Shown: in pieces, positions 8,141-16,952 of the stretch | How positions within the stretch are numbered: position 1 is the first letter of the stretch | Layout of the letters: each line of letters opens with the position of its first letter | From: JAIQFV01 sp041494885 | Lineage (GTDB): Bacteria > Acidobacteriota > Terriglobia > JAIQFV01 | Direction: 5' to 3' | Assembly (NCBI GenBank): GCA_041494885.1 | Contig: JBGQBO010000007.1 | Coordinates: 1 to 64,000, forward strand | DNA length: 64,000 nucleotides | Notes under the pieces: model-generated | Database searches by the model: none | Told to the model about the DNA's origin: nothing | What the model saw: the letters and a program-made list of their open reading frames with translations, nothing else | Position numbers and translations under genes: made by a program

Positions 8141-9835
8141 TTATTTATCAGCAATGTACGCTCTGGCCTCGCGGAACTCCGGCAACTCGGGGTCGGCTTT
8201 CTGCCAGACCTGCATAAATCTGTTATAGGCACTTATTGCCTCTAAGCGGTCCCTATTCTGAGCGGCTGCGCGAGCGGCACCGACGAGCGATCGTGCACGG
8301 TTCGGCTGTCGCAACAGCGACATTGAGAACTCCCGGGCTGCTTCCACGGGCTTTCCCGCCTTCAGTAGTATTTCGCCAAATAGTTCGTGAGAGGGCTTAA
8401 TCAGAGTCGGCGGGCCGGAAGGAGGCGACATTTCTTCCTCCAGTGCTGTGGCTTCCTTCATGTGCTCGATGGCCTGATCGAAACCTCCTTTTGCAGTCGC
8501 CTCCATGGCCCCCACTTCCAGCTCTCTAATTTTCGTCACTTTGGCCTCGTAGGCATCGTGAGTGCCAGCGAGTTGCTGTTGGTGGACCTGCAAAGCTTGA
8601 ACGCTTTGATCCTCGGCCTTGGAGGCCAGGTGGGCTGCGGCGAGGCCCCGAATAAAGACAGGGATGATTTGATTGCTCTCGAGGTACATCATTTTCATTC
8701 CTGGTGCATCACCCCCCATGGCATGACCCGTTCGAGCATCCCCCGTTGCGGAAGCCGACGTCGTTCCGCCATTCTGCCCAGCCGGCCTCTCAAAAAGGCT
8801 TGCAGCGAGTTGCCAGCGCTGAGTCTCAACCACAAAAGCTGCGGCCATGTCCTGATAATAATGGTTCGGGATGGGGAAAGTGGGGCGTAAAGAACCCGCG
8901 CTGGCTTCAGCCCAGGCGCTCCCCTTTTGCAGGAGCAGCTCCTCCGCCTCGCGATAGCGGCCCTGTTGCAGGTAGGTGTAAAGGAGCCATTGAAGGCTGT
9001 GATAGTCGAGCACCGAGTCAGGCAGGTGTTTTTGTTTCACCCAGGCCCTTGAAGCCGCCCAGGCCCATTCATTGGAGGACGCTGCGGCGGGCCACATTCC
9101 CAACTGGAGGAAAATATGGGAAGGCATGTGACGGGCGTGCGGGGCGGCAGGCGCAATCTCGGCATAGCGCCTCGCCGCAGGCAAGGCCAGGATGGCATGT
9201 TCCGGATCATCGAAGGCATGGATGATGTAATGCGCCGCTCCCGGGTGATTCGGATTCTTCTGGAAAACGTCCAGGGCAATGGCACCCGCCTGCATCTGGC
9301 GGCGAAATCCATGGTCCCCGGGGCGAACGGTGCCGAGCAGCGATAATGCGTAAAAGCAGGCGGCTTCGAGGTCCTGAGGATAATCGCGATAGATTTTACC
9401 CATGGCGGCAGAGTACGCGTGGTCCCGAGAAAGCTTGTCTCCCTCGCCATACAGCAACTTTACCGCGTTAATGTAAGCCCGCTCCCGGTCCGTTAAACTA
9501 CCGATGTCACGGATTTTTTTCAGAACACTGCGCGCTCCTTCCGTGTCCTGCTGGGCCCAGAGCGGATGATTCAGGGCCATGGCCTCTCCCCAATAGCCCA
9601 TCATGAAGTCGGGTTCGATTTGTATCGATTTGCGAAATTCTTCAAGCGCTTCCTCAAACCAGAAGGAGTGCAGCGCCACCAATCCCCGCAAGAAATGCCC
9701 TTGAGCTTCCACCCCTCCCGAAGTCGGGAACTCAACCTTGCCCAGAGCGGCCGATTGGGCCGGAACCTGACCTGCCGCGAGGAGGAGCCCGCAGAGTAAA
9801 ACAAGAATCAAGCGAATGGTTCGACACATGGACAT
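8141..9835 (-). CDS. Secreted TPR-repeat protein
   Basis: The 564-residue protein begins with a signal peptide (IRLILVLLCGLLLAAGQVPAQSA) followed by tetratricopeptide-like helical hairpins, for example HSFWFEEALEEFRKSIQIEP and QAGAIALDVFQKNPNHPGAAHY. A conserved core, YIIHAFDDPEHAILALPAARRYA and PHARHMPSHIFLQLG, is typical of a widespread group of exported TPR proteins in Acidobacteria and Bacteroidetes. The first TPR contains WGEAMALNHPLW. A Gly/Met/His-rich loop near residues 355-385 (GHAMGGDAPGMKMMY) might bind metal, but that is conjecture. No partner gene identifies its role. Likely periplasmic. Confidence 0.82.
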   Translation of the reverse strand: MSMCRTIRLILVLLCGLLLAAGQVPAQSAALGKVEFPTSGGVEAQGHFLRGLVALHSFWFEEALEEFRKSIQIEPDFMMGYWGEAMALNHPLWAQQDTEGARSVLKKIRDIGSLTDRERAYINAVKLLYGEGDKLSRDHAYSAAMGKIYRDYPQDLEAACFYALSLLGTVRPGDHGFRRQMQAGAIALDVFQKNPNHPGAAHYIIHAFDDPEHAILALPAARRYAEIAPAAPHARHMPSHIFLQLGMWPAAASSNEWAWAASRAWVKQKHLPDSVLDYHSLQWLLYTYLQQGRYREAEELLLQKGSAWAEASAGSLRPTFPIPNHYYQDMAAAFVVETQRWQLAASLFERPAGQNGGTTSASATGDARTGHAMGGDAPGMKMMYLESNQIIPVFIRGLAAAHLASKAEDQSVQALQVHQQQLAGTHDAYEAKVTKIRELEVGAMEATAKGGFDQAIEHMKEATALEEEMSPPSGPPTLIKPSHELFGEILLKAGKPVEAAREFSMSLLRQPNRARSLVGAARAAAQNRDRLEAISAYNRFMQVWQKADPELPEFREARAYIADK

Positions 9836-10083
9836 AAAGTCACCCTGAAACGGCGGCCTGCCTTCGTCGCTATTTCCCTTTTTCTGAAGAATGGAAAAAC
9901 AACTATACCCGGATTGACGTATTGAAGCATATAGGTTAATTCACCCGGCGTTCACTGGCAAGATTTGGTTTTCCAAGACCCCCATCGAGTCGTACCAAGA
10001 GGGAGAAGATTCATGTCATATGATCTACGGGTTGGAACGACTAATAAAGGGAAGCGAGAGGTCGGACCTGGGCAGGCCCATTA

Positions 10084-10662
10084 ATGGACCATTTGACACT
10101 CAAAGCACAACTTGAAGAACTCCATCCTGAGAGTTACGGCTGGGCGATGAGTTGTTGTCGGCGAAATCCCGGGAACGCTGAAAGTGTCCTCCAGACCGTC
10201 TATCTCAAGATCCTGGAAGGGAGGGCGCGATTCGATGGAAAGTCGGTCTTAAAGACATGGGTGTTTTCCGTCATTCGGAAAACGGCTGCCGACAAGAGAC
10301 GGCGAGAGCTGTTTTTCAATTTCAGGCATGTCAAGTCCGAGGACGCCGAGGGATACCCCGCCCGGGATTCAAGTCCGGATGAAAGACTATACCAGTCCGA
10401 AATTCATAGGCTGTTTCGACAGGCGCTTGCCGCCCTGCCCCGGCGGCAGCGGGAGGTTCTTCAACTGGTTTTCTATCACGGCCTGAACCTCAGCGAGGCG
10501 GCTCAAGTAATGGATGTGTCTTTGGGGAGTTCTCGAACCCACTACGAGAGGGGAAAGAAAAGACTCCGTCAAATTTTGCTGAAAGCGAAAGGATTCCATG
10601 ATTCAGGGGTTGGACGAAGAGACATTCCAGGAGTGGTTCCAGGAACTGAAACGGGAGGATAA
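10084..10662 (+). CDS. ECF RNA polymerase sigma factor
   Basis: The 192-residue protein has region 2 at ~10-75 (NPGNAESVLQTVYLKILEGRA, then LKTWVFSVIRKTAADKRRR) and region 4 at ~115-170 (LPRRQREVLQLVFYHGLNLSEAAQVM, then SRTHYERGKKRLRQIL). It is slightly long because the C-terminus (GFHDSGVGRRDIPGVVPGT) is read through the start of the next gene, overlapping it by 65 bases in another frame. The following membrane protein is a probable anti-sigma partner and the third gene is Spy-like, so an envelope-stress circuit is a reasonable inference. Confidence 0.88.
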   Translation: MDHLTLKAQLEELHPESYGWAMSCCRRNPGNAESVLQTVYLKILEGRARFDGKSVLKTWVFSVIRKTAADKRRRELFFNFRHVKSEDAEGYPARDSSPDERLYQSEIHRLFRQALAALPRRQREVLQLVFYHGLNLSEAAQVMDVSLGSSRTHYERGKKRLRQILLKAKGFHDSGVGRRDIPGVVPGTETGG

Positions 10663-11095
10663 ACGCACAGCCGCCTCCTTCGACCGTACATGGCGGGCCT
10701 CGTTAGCGCGCGTAGGAGACGCTCGCCGGCGGCCTCCTGTCATCCCGCTCGCCGTGACAGCCCTGGCTCTGATCGTAGTTTGTGCATCCTTGCTCATCTA
10801 TCTCCATCACACCCTGAAGCTGTTAACTCCATTAGTAACTTCGAGACAGCCTTCGCAAGGGTCGGGATCGCAGGGCGAGACCTATCCGCCCTCTATCGGA
10901 TCTCATGAAAAACTTCTAAAACACCCGACTCGGGAAGAGCCGCCATACCCTCCCTCAATCCATTCAATTTCAGAATGGAGGTCACCTACTGCTTTTCTGT
11001 TGCGGCCTCCCGGTGACTCCCTCTTGACGGATGTCCCCGATCTAAAGAAGTCATTGATCCGGATCGATATAATCAAAACAGTCACATTCAATTGA
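10598..11095 (+). CDS. Single-pass membrane protein, probable anti-sigma partner
   Basis: The 165-residue protein has an N-terminal acidic cytoplasmic segment (MIQGLDEETFQEWFQELKRE), one hydrophobic helix at ~48-68 (IPLAVTALALIVVCASLLIY) and a Ser/Pro-rich outer part with YPPSIGSH and YPPSIHS. It carries no zinc-finger anti-sigma motif. The assignment as a sigma-factor partner rests on the 65-base overlap with the ECF gene and on topology. It ends 12 bases before the Spy-like gene, so the three genes are probably cotranscribed. Confidence 0.65.
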   Translation: MIQGLDEETFQEWFQELKREDKRTAASFDRTWRASLARVGDARRRPPVIPLAVTALALIVVCASLLIYLHHTLKLLTPLVTSRQPSQGSGSQGETYPPSIGSHEKLLKHPTREEPPYPPSIHSISEWRSPTAFLLRPPGDSLLTDVPDLKKSLIRIDIIKTVTFN

Positions 11096-11107
11096 ACTGG
11101 AGGAAGT

Positions 11108-11554
11108 ATGAAATTGAAGATTTCCGTATTCGGCGTCCTGCTGCTCCTTTGCAGCATCGTGATTTTTTCCCAGCAGCCCACGCCCAGTCCCCAGCCCACG
11201 CCCGATCCCATTGGCGAAAGCTTTTTCCCGCCGGAGCTGGTGATGCAAAACCAGCAATCCCTCGGGCTCAGCGACGTTCAGAAGAACACCTTGAAGGGAG
11301 AGATTCGCAAAGCACAAACGCGATTTACCGAACTGCAGTGGCAGCTCCAGGATGAAGGTGAGAAAATGGTCGCGTTGGTGAAAGAGGAGCACGTCGACGA
11401 ACAGCGCGCGCTCGCTGAGTTGGACAAGATCCTCGACCTTGAGCGCGAGATCAAGCGGGCCCAGATTTCATTGGTGGTCAAAATCAAGAACACGCTGACA
11501 GCGGAGCAGCAGGCCCACCTTCAAGCCCTAAAGGGGAAACCCCGTGAGAGATGA
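11108..11554 (+). CDS. Periplasmic Spy/CpxP-like protein
   Basis: The 148-residue protein has a signal peptide (ISVFGVLLLLCSIVIFSQQ), a Pro-rich spacer (PTPSPQPTPDPIG) and a helical domain: LGLSDVQKNTLKGEIRKAQ, ALAELDKILDLEREIKRAQ and LTAEQQAHLQAL. This is the pattern of the Spy/CpxP/heavy-metal-sensor group, periplasmic helical hairpins that act as chaperones or stress adaptors. The usual LTxxQ motif is present once (LTAEQQ). GGAGG precedes the ATG. Position downstream of an ECF sigma gene suggests it is an output or modulator of that circuit. Confidence 0.75.
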   Translation: MKLKISVFGVLLLLCSIVIFSQQPTPSPQPTPDPIGESFFPPELVMQNQQSLGLSDVQKNTLKGEIRKAQTRFTELQWQLQDEGEKMVALVKEEHVDEQRALAELDKILDLEREIKRAQISLVVKIKNTLTAEQQAHLQALKGKPRER

Positions 11555-11831
11555 CCGATTCATCCGGAAAGATTGTGGATCGTAAATTCGGTAAGCCCGG
11601 TAAAGCACGGTTTCACAGGAGGCTCTTCCGAGGTAAATGAAAAGGCGCTCCCGACTTTTGTATTCATACCAGGAATTGTCCATGGTACCAGAGCTATAGA
11701 TATTTTCTAGGAAGAATCCCGCCAGCGGATGCGGGGGATTATTCCATTCCAGCCTACAACATTTTGGGGGTCAGGCTTCCATATTCCATAATTCCAAGAC
11801 ACTCGTGCCAGCCGCGCTCAAATCGAAAAAC

Positions 11832-11903
11832 ACTTTGTGGAACGTGGAAGCCTGACCCGAAAATTCTACTTTGTGGAACGTGGAAGCCTGACCCGAAAAT
11901 TCT
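11832..11903. repeat. Tandem duplication of a 36-bp unit
   Basis: Two identical 36-base units lie head to tail (11832-11867 and 11868-11903), each containing GTGGAAGCCTGACCC. An inverted copy of that word (GGGTCAGGCTTCCA) lies at about 11768-11781. Similar GTCAGGCTTCC ends flank REP-associated transposase elements in many genomes, but no transposase is present. Confidence 0.8.
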
Positions 11904-12404
11904 AAGGAAAAAAGGGGATCTACCGAATGGAGCGCTTACAATCCTGATCCGGCTCGCTGGAATATATCCGTCTTGGCGAATTGACTTTTATTTGGCGGTT
12001 ATAGCTTGGTTTTCATTTTGAATTTGGATTTCGAAATTTGAACTTTGATCATTTCAAGCAGATTTTTCAATACTTCCGCTAGCGTAACGTTTCATCGGAC
12101 CGGTGTGAATTCTCCTTGAATTTACATCGGGTGAGTTCTACACTCCTTGCTGAAAAGGCGACCCTTCATTTTCTTAGCGTTGCTCACGCATCGCGTGATT
12201 CAACCAGCGAAGTAGAAGTTTTCCTTACCTATCGAAATTTCATTAGTCATCGACGTTGCTCTCCGCGTTGCGCAAAGGAGGCCCCCCAGAGATTTATAGA
12301 CAAATCAAATTCGTGTTCCTATGTAGGGAAGGTGAGGCCTAACCCCAGTGACGTCTTATTGATTGGAAATGCGCGAACCACACCTGACCTCACGGAGGTG
12401 TCAA
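11904..12404. other. Non-coding spacer upstream of the radical SAM gene
   Basis: I see no convincing gene. An ORF at 12116-12460 overlaps the radical SAM start in another frame and has no homology I recognise. A strong ribosome site for the downstream gene (GGAGG at 12394-12398) ends the spacer. A promoter could lie in the AT-rich part near 12010-12070. Confidence 0.45.
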
Positions 12405-13604
12405 ATGTCGGCTACAACATCCCACGCGTCGCCATTCATGAAGCAGCATCAACCCGTTGATTTGGGTAGCCGACCTCGCCGGTACACCCTTTGTGTGACG
12501 CTTCGATGCAATCTCGCCTGTGCTTACTGCTACGTTGGCAAGAACCATGCGACAATGTCGTTGGCGACCTCCCGGCGGGCGCTTGATTTTATTTTTCGTC
12601 ACGCGCCGCCCAACAGCAGCATTGAAATCGGTTTTTTTGGCGGGGAGCCGCTTCTGGAATTCCCTCTTGTCCAAAATATCACAGACTTGGTGGAGACCCA
12701 TCCGTCATACGATCCCGCGCGGGTTAGCCTTACGGTCACCACCAACGGCACGATTTTCTCGGATGCGATCGCAACTTTCTTGAAAGCTCATGCCTTCAAA
12801 GTTTGTATGAGCTGCGACGGACCGCCTCATGTGCAGAACCTTTTTCGGCGCACCTCTGAGGGAAAGGAAACGGCACCAATGGTCGAGCGCACACTGATGC
12901 TCGCCCAGCAGGCATTGTCTCCCGTTCTCGTTAACGCCGTTTATCATCCGCAGACTCTTCGTCACTTGCCCGAGACCTTGGACTATCTGTCGGGATTGGG
13001 GTTGCGACAGATTTTCCTTAATCCCGATTACTCAGCAAGGTGGACACGACTTGAAGCGGAAGAACTGCCGGCGGTCTATCGCGCCTTGGCAGACCGCTAC
13101 ATCACCTGGTATCTTAATCACGACCCCCATTTTGTGAGCTTGATCGACACGAAAATCGCTGTTCTTATTCGCGGAGGCTACCATCCTCTGGAGCGATGCC
13201 AGATGGGGACTGGGGAGTTGACCATCGCGCCTGACGGCGGATTGTATCCGTGCGAACGGCTAATTGGATCAGGTACCGATAGACAGCATCAGATCGGCTC
13301 CGTTGAACACGGCGTGGACCTGTCCCGGCTTGCTTGCCGGCAAGCTCCTGGCGACCAACTCAACCCTGAATGCAACGATTGCTCGATGAAAGACTGCTGC
13401 ATGAATTGGTGTGGCTGCTCGAACGCCTTCATGACGGGCTATTACAACCGCGTGGGGCCATTCCTCTGCACGTCAGAACGCGTCGCGATTCAAACCGCCC
13501 TGGAGGTCTTCACAAGGCTGGAGCGTCAGCTTGGTCCCGTGTTCCTCCACCATTTGAGTGGGGCCCCGCAACGCAACAGCCAATTGAAACAAAAGGAGAG
13601 TTGA
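12405..13604 (+). CDS. Radical SAM/SPASM peptide-modifying enzyme
   Basis: The 399-residue protein has a radical SAM domain with CNLACAYC (CxxxCxxC), the GFFGGEPLLEF motif that binds SAM and VTTNGT. The C-terminal SPASM region carries auxiliary-cluster cysteines: ERCQMGTGELTIAPDGGLYPCERL, then C-N-D-C, K-D-C-C and WCGCSN. This architecture is shared by anaerobic sulfatase-maturing enzymes and by RiPP maturases. No sulfatase gene is nearby. ATG 12405 has GGAGG five bases after position 12393 and is chosen over an upstream ATG at 12363 without one. A 22-codon ORF and a 121-codon gene follow, each with its own strong ribosome site, which suggests a peptide substrate encoded in the same operon. 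Confidence 0.9.
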   Translation: MSATTSHASPFMKQHQPVDLGSRPRRYTLCVTLRCNLACAYCYVGKNHATMSLATSRRALDFIFRHAPPNSSIEIGFFGGEPLLEFPLVQNITDLVETHPSYDPARVSLTVTTNGTIFSDAIATFLKAHAFKVCMSCDGPPHVQNLFRRTSEGKETAPMVERTLMLAQQALSPVLVNAVYHPQTLRHLPETLDYLSGLGLRQIFLNPDYSARWTRLEAEELPAVYRALADRYITWYLNHDPHFVSLIDTKIAVLIRGGYHPLERCQMGTGELTIAPDGGLYPCERLIGSGTDRQHQIGSVEHGVDLSRLACRQAPGDQLNPECNDCSMKDCCMNWCGCSNAFMTGYYNRVGPFLCTSERVAIQTALEVFTRLERQLGPVFLHHLSGAPQRNSQLKQKES

Positions 13605-13605
13605 T

Positions 13606-13674
13606 ATGAAAAACGTCCGCTCCCCGCCATCGGGCATGATGAAACAACACGTCGGCGAGACGACAACTCACTGA
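13606..13674 (+). CDS. Candidate micro-ORF peptide (22 residues) downstream of the radical SAM enzyme
   Basis: An ATG one base after the radical SAM stop is preceded by AAAAGGAGAG with a 7-base spacer, an excellent ribosome site. The 22 codons end at TGA 13672-13674. The peptide begins MKNVRSPPSGMMKQH and ends VGETTTH. It has no Cys. Position and translation signals suggest a precursor peptide, leader or coupling peptide, but its shortness means it could be only a translational bridge. A similar SPxxMKQH-like stretch occurs near the N-terminus of the adjacent enzyme. Confidence 0.45.
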   Translation: MKNVRSPPSGMMKQHVGETTTH

Positions 13675-13700
13675 GGCTAAAAACAGAAGGAGGCTAAGCT

Positions 13701-14066
13701 ATGGCTAAGGGAATTGACTTGAATATTATCCTAGGTGGCCGGGGCGGCAATTGGGCCTACTTTGTCAAGAACCAAAAACTGATCGGCGAGTTCATCCGGG
13801 TCAACCAAATCAAGCCCAGTACGATTGGACCGACCCCCGCTGTGGGGGCACGATCTGCAAAAGCCTTCATTGATCTGGGCATTCGCGGCGGAATCAGGGT
13901 TGCGCATCTACACTTCAACGACAAGATATACCTACTGGATGCGGAGCAGTGGGCTAAGTTCTCGGGGAGCATCATTGCCAACTCGAAGGCCAAGCTGGCG
14001 AGAGTCAAAGAAGTCAGCTTTGAAGAAGGCATGGCGCTGGGGAGCGTGACGCAAACGCTGACCTGA
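13701..14066 (+). CDS. 121-residue Gly-rich protein linked to the radical SAM enzyme, function unknown
   Basis: AAGGAGG at 13687-13693 precedes the ATG by seven bases. The product starts with a basic Gly-rich stretch (MAKGIDLNIILGGRGGNWAY) and continues into a folded-looking domain: FIRVNQIKPSTIGPTP, then GIRGGIRVAHLHFNDKIYLL and EQWAKFSG. There is no Cys, signal peptide or membrane helix. I do not recognise a family. Its place as third gene after a SPASM enzyme makes it a candidate substrate (a protein-sized RiPP precursor) or an accessory binding protein. Convergent with the peroxidase remnant. Confidence 0.75.
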   Translation: MAKGIDLNIILGGRGGNWAYFVKNQKLIGEFIRVNQIKPSTIGPTPAVGARSAKAFIDLGIRGGIRVAHLHFNDKIYLLDAEQWAKFSGSIIANSKAKLARVKEVSFEEGMALGSVTQTLT

Positions 14067-14231
14067 GGCTGGGAGCCAGGGGACAGGTGATCGAGCCTTG
14101 CGAGGCCCGGCGGCAAAAGCGAGGGGACCTGGTCTCCAAATTCAACGAGTCGATTCATTGATGGATGAGACCGGGTCCTACAAATCTCGCAGCACGGGCG
14201 CATTACTGCCCGTCGAACACTGCCCGTCCAT

Positions 14232-14696
14232 TTACAGCGACTTCAAATACTCGATCAGATCGGCCTTTTCCTGGTTGGTCAGCCCAAGGTGGAACTGGGT
14301 ATCGTAGTGCTCGACCACATCCCTGAGGGTTGCGAATCGGCCGTCGTGGTAAAACCCGCAGGAGGTATGGCTCCACAAGCCTTTCAGCGGAGCTGTGCGA
14401 TAAGCATGATCGGGGGCTCGATTGGACTGGAAATCATCGATTCCCATTTCTTGAGCCGTGTGCATGTTCCATCCCGGTTCGGTGAATAGCGGTGGAACGT
14501 GGCAGGTGGAGCATTGGGCCCTGCCTTTGAAAACCTCTTGACCGCGTTGGGCGGCCTCGTGATTGAATGTGTTCGCGGGAGGTGCCGGTGCCGGGATGGC
14601 CAACTGGTAAACGTGCAGGTCGGGCAACTTGTCTGTAATCAGGTCTTCGGAACTCCGAACGTTATTGTAGCCCGCTTCTGCAGCATTGGAGATCAC
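14232..14696 (-). pseudogene. C-terminal fragment of a di-haem cytochrome c peroxidase-like protein
   Basis: The 154 readable residues carry one haem-binding motif, CSTCH (RGQEVFKGRAQCSTCHVPPL), and the family C-terminus GFYHDGRFATLRDVVEHYDT. Upstream the same frame extends only to SWTFTFSSVISNAAEAGYNN before a stop, so the N-terminal haem domain and signal peptide of a normal 330-450 residue protein are missing. Possible translation would start at GTG 14696, but export and function are unlikely. It sits among other gene remnants. Confidence 0.7.
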
Positions 14697-15090
14697 AGAA
14701 GAGAATGTGAAAGTCCAACTTCATCGGGGCCGAGCCATGATGCGCAGGGACCTTTTTGCGCGAGTCGGCGAAACCACAAAAGAGACATTCTCCTTCATGG
14801 GGGCACGCTGCGACCGTGTCGTGCAGCGCGTATTTCAACGACTGGCAAAATCCAGCACTAAGGACTCCTCGGTAATGTGAACTCCCCGTACGTCCTGATA
14901 TAACCGCAAGACCGTTGCAAAAGATCGCGAACCCCATACTCCCCCTCATGACGGCAGTAGAGCTCTCTGCCGTTACCAGTGCCCGAACTCGAATTCGCAA
15001 GGAAGAAAATCTGCGTCCCTGGAGGGAACCTGGGCTCCAGACGTCCCTGAGTTCCTAACTCCTGAGGGACTGTCGCTAGGGGCAGTCCCT
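14697..15090. other. Degenerate spacer between gene remnants
   Basis: No convincing ORF is visible. Small stretches may derive from the decayed genes on either side, but I could not recover a coherent frame. Confidence 0.4.
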
Positions 15091-15303
15091 CCGAGTGTCG
15101 CCTGGTGGTTGTGGAGAACTATTTATCTGAGCAAACTCCCCCGATTTGAGAAAAAGGTGCGGGTCGCACTCGATTGGACGATGGACATTCTCTTCTCCAA
15201 GGATCTTGTCCAGTTCCTGACCGTGCGCGCTCCCAGTGTCTCTCGTTCAGAGGAGGATCCCCCGGTTCGCGTCGTCTCCGATGTCGTCGCCCGAGGCGGT
15301 TGA
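15091..15303 (+). pseudogene. C-terminal remnant of a type II NADH dehydrogenase (NDH-2)
   Basis: The frame reads WWLWRTIYLSKLPRF, then EKKVRVALDWTMDILFSKDLVQF, which closely follows the C-terminal membrane-association segment of NDH-2 flavoproteins (typically a RKVRVALDWTLDL-FFPRDIVQL pattern). Nothing resembling the FAD or NADH binding domains is found upstream, so about 85% of the gene is gone. The identification depends on this short signature. Confidence 0.55.
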
Positions 15304-15560
15304 TCTTTCCTCAATGCCAGCCCACCGATGATAGCCACATCTGGACATAAAGCGAAAGAGAGACTACATTTAGTAATCAAAGCAGACTGATTGGCACGTG
15401 AGCCTTTGGGTGAGCTCATACATTCTCATTCGATTATGAGATCGCGTTGGCTGAGTCTTTCCACGATAATGCGCGGCAGATCCGCTGACTATCGCGAGGG
15501 TCCCCGCCAACAGCACTACCTTTAATCATTTACACGGGATGGTAACCAGGAGGTCCCTCT

Positions 15561-16931
15561 GTGAAATATGACGCCATTGTGATTGGATCCGGACAAGGTG
15601 GAAATCCTCTTTCGCATAACCTGGCGGATCGAGGTTTCAACGTGGCCCTCATCGAGAAGGCACACTTGGGCGGGACTTGCATTAACACCGGCTGTACCCC
15701 GACCAAGACCATGGTTCATAGCGCCCAGGTGGCCCATTACGCCCGAAGCGCCGACCGCTGGGGCGTGCGAGCCGCGGATGTCAGCGTCGACTTGCCTGCC
15801 GTTGTTGCACGAAAAAACAAGATCGTCCAGTCCTTCCGCGAGGGCCAACAGCGCCGCGTGGATGCGCGCAAGACCCTGCGCTTGCACCGAGGGGAAGCAC
15901 GCTTTGTTGCCCCGCACCGGGTTCAAGTAAACGATGAGGTACTCGAAGGCGAAAAGATTTTTATAAACACAGGGACGAGGACCAACCTCCCTCTCCTGCC
16001 GGGCCTGGATTCCATAGATTACCTGACCAACGCCAGTATCATGGAGCTGAAGGAATTGCCGGAACATTTGCTGGTGCTGGGCGGCGGTTACATTGGCCTG
16101 GAGTTTGGACAGATGTTTCGCCGATTTGGCAGCCGCGTGACTGTCATCCATCGCGGGGGTCAACTCCTGCCGCGAGAAGATGGCGACGTTACAACAGAAC
16201 TGCAAAAAGCCCTCGAGGCGGAAGCCATTACGTTCCTGCTCAATGCCAACTCGACCCGCGTGGAGAAAAAAGATGACCAAATTCACCTGACCGTTGACGC
16301 CGGAAACTCAATGAGGACGTTGGTCGGATCTCACCTTCTCGTGGCGGTGGGCCGAAGGCCCAATAGCGACCAGCTTGGCTTGGATACGACGGGAGTCGAA
16401 ACCGACAAGGACGGTTTTATCAAGGTCAATGGCCGCCTGGAGACGAATGTTCCCGGCATCTGGGCCCTGGGTGATGTCAAAGGGGGTCCTGCTTTCACCC
16501 ACATCTCCTACAATGATTTTCAGATCATCTATGGCAACCTGATGGAGGACAAAAACCTGACCATCGAGAACCGCATGGTGCCCTATTCCGTTTTTACCGA
16601 CCCTCAGCTCGGAGGGGTTGGCATGACCGAGAAGGAAGCAAGGAAAAAAGGATTTCGGTTGAAGATCGGAAAGATTCCCATGAGCTATGTGGCCCGGGCA
16701 ATAGAACGCGACGAAACCGCCGGCCTCATGAAGCTAGTCGTGGACGCTTCAAACGACCGTATCCTGGGAGCATCTATCCTGTCCCCGGAAGGAGGAGAAC
16801 TCGTCCAGATTGTTGGAACCGTTATGCGCGCCGATCTTCCGTATACGTTTTTAAAGGGAGCCGTCTATATTCATCCGACCCTCGCGGAGGGCTTTTTCTC
16901 CTTGATGGAGGACGTTAAGCCGGTCGATTGA
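15561..16931 (+). CDS. Mercuric reductase-like pyridine nucleotide-disulphide oxidoreductase
   Basis: The 456-residue flavoprotein has an N-terminal FAD site (VIGSGQGGNPLSHNLA), the redox-active pair in GGTCINTGCTPTKT, an NAD(P) site (VLGGGYIGLEFGQMF), a second FAD contact (GIWALGDVKGGPAF) and the dimer-interface IHPTLAEGF with the catalytic His and Glu. It lacks the HMA domain and the C-terminal vicinal Cys pair of true MerA and begins without the lipoamide-specific spacing, so it belongs to the broad mercuric reductase-like group of unknown substrate. GGAGG precedes the ATG. A VOC gene follows after 21 bases, probably cotranscribed. Confidence 0.9.
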   Translation: MKYDAIVIGSGQGGNPLSHNLADRGFNVALIEKAHLGGTCINTGCTPTKTMVHSAQVAHYARSADRWGVRAADVSVDLPAVVARKNKIVQSFREGQQRRVDARKTLRLHRGEARFVAPHRVQVNDEVLEGEKIFINTGTRTNLPLLPGLDSIDYLTNASIMELKELPEHLLVLGGGYIGLEFGQMFRRFGSRVTVIHRGGQLLPREDGDVTTELQKALEAEAITFLLNANSTRVEKKDDQIHLTVDAGNSMRTLVGSHLLVAVGRRPNSDQLGLDTTGVETDKDGFIKVNGRLETNVPGIWALGDVKGGPAFTHISYNDFQIIYGNLMEDKNLTIENRMVPYSVFTDPQLGGVGMTEKEARKKGFRLKIGKIPMSYVARAIERDETAGLMKLVVDASNDRILGASILSPEGGELVQIVGTVMRADLPYTFLKGAVYIHPTLAEGFFSLMEDVKPVD

Positions 16932-16952
16932 AACAAACGCTGGGGATTCAAA

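Noticed and set aside
12116..12460. 114-residue ORF upstream of the radical SAM gene
   Set aside because: It overlaps the start of a real gene in another frame, and its composition and lack of a ribosome site suggest chance.
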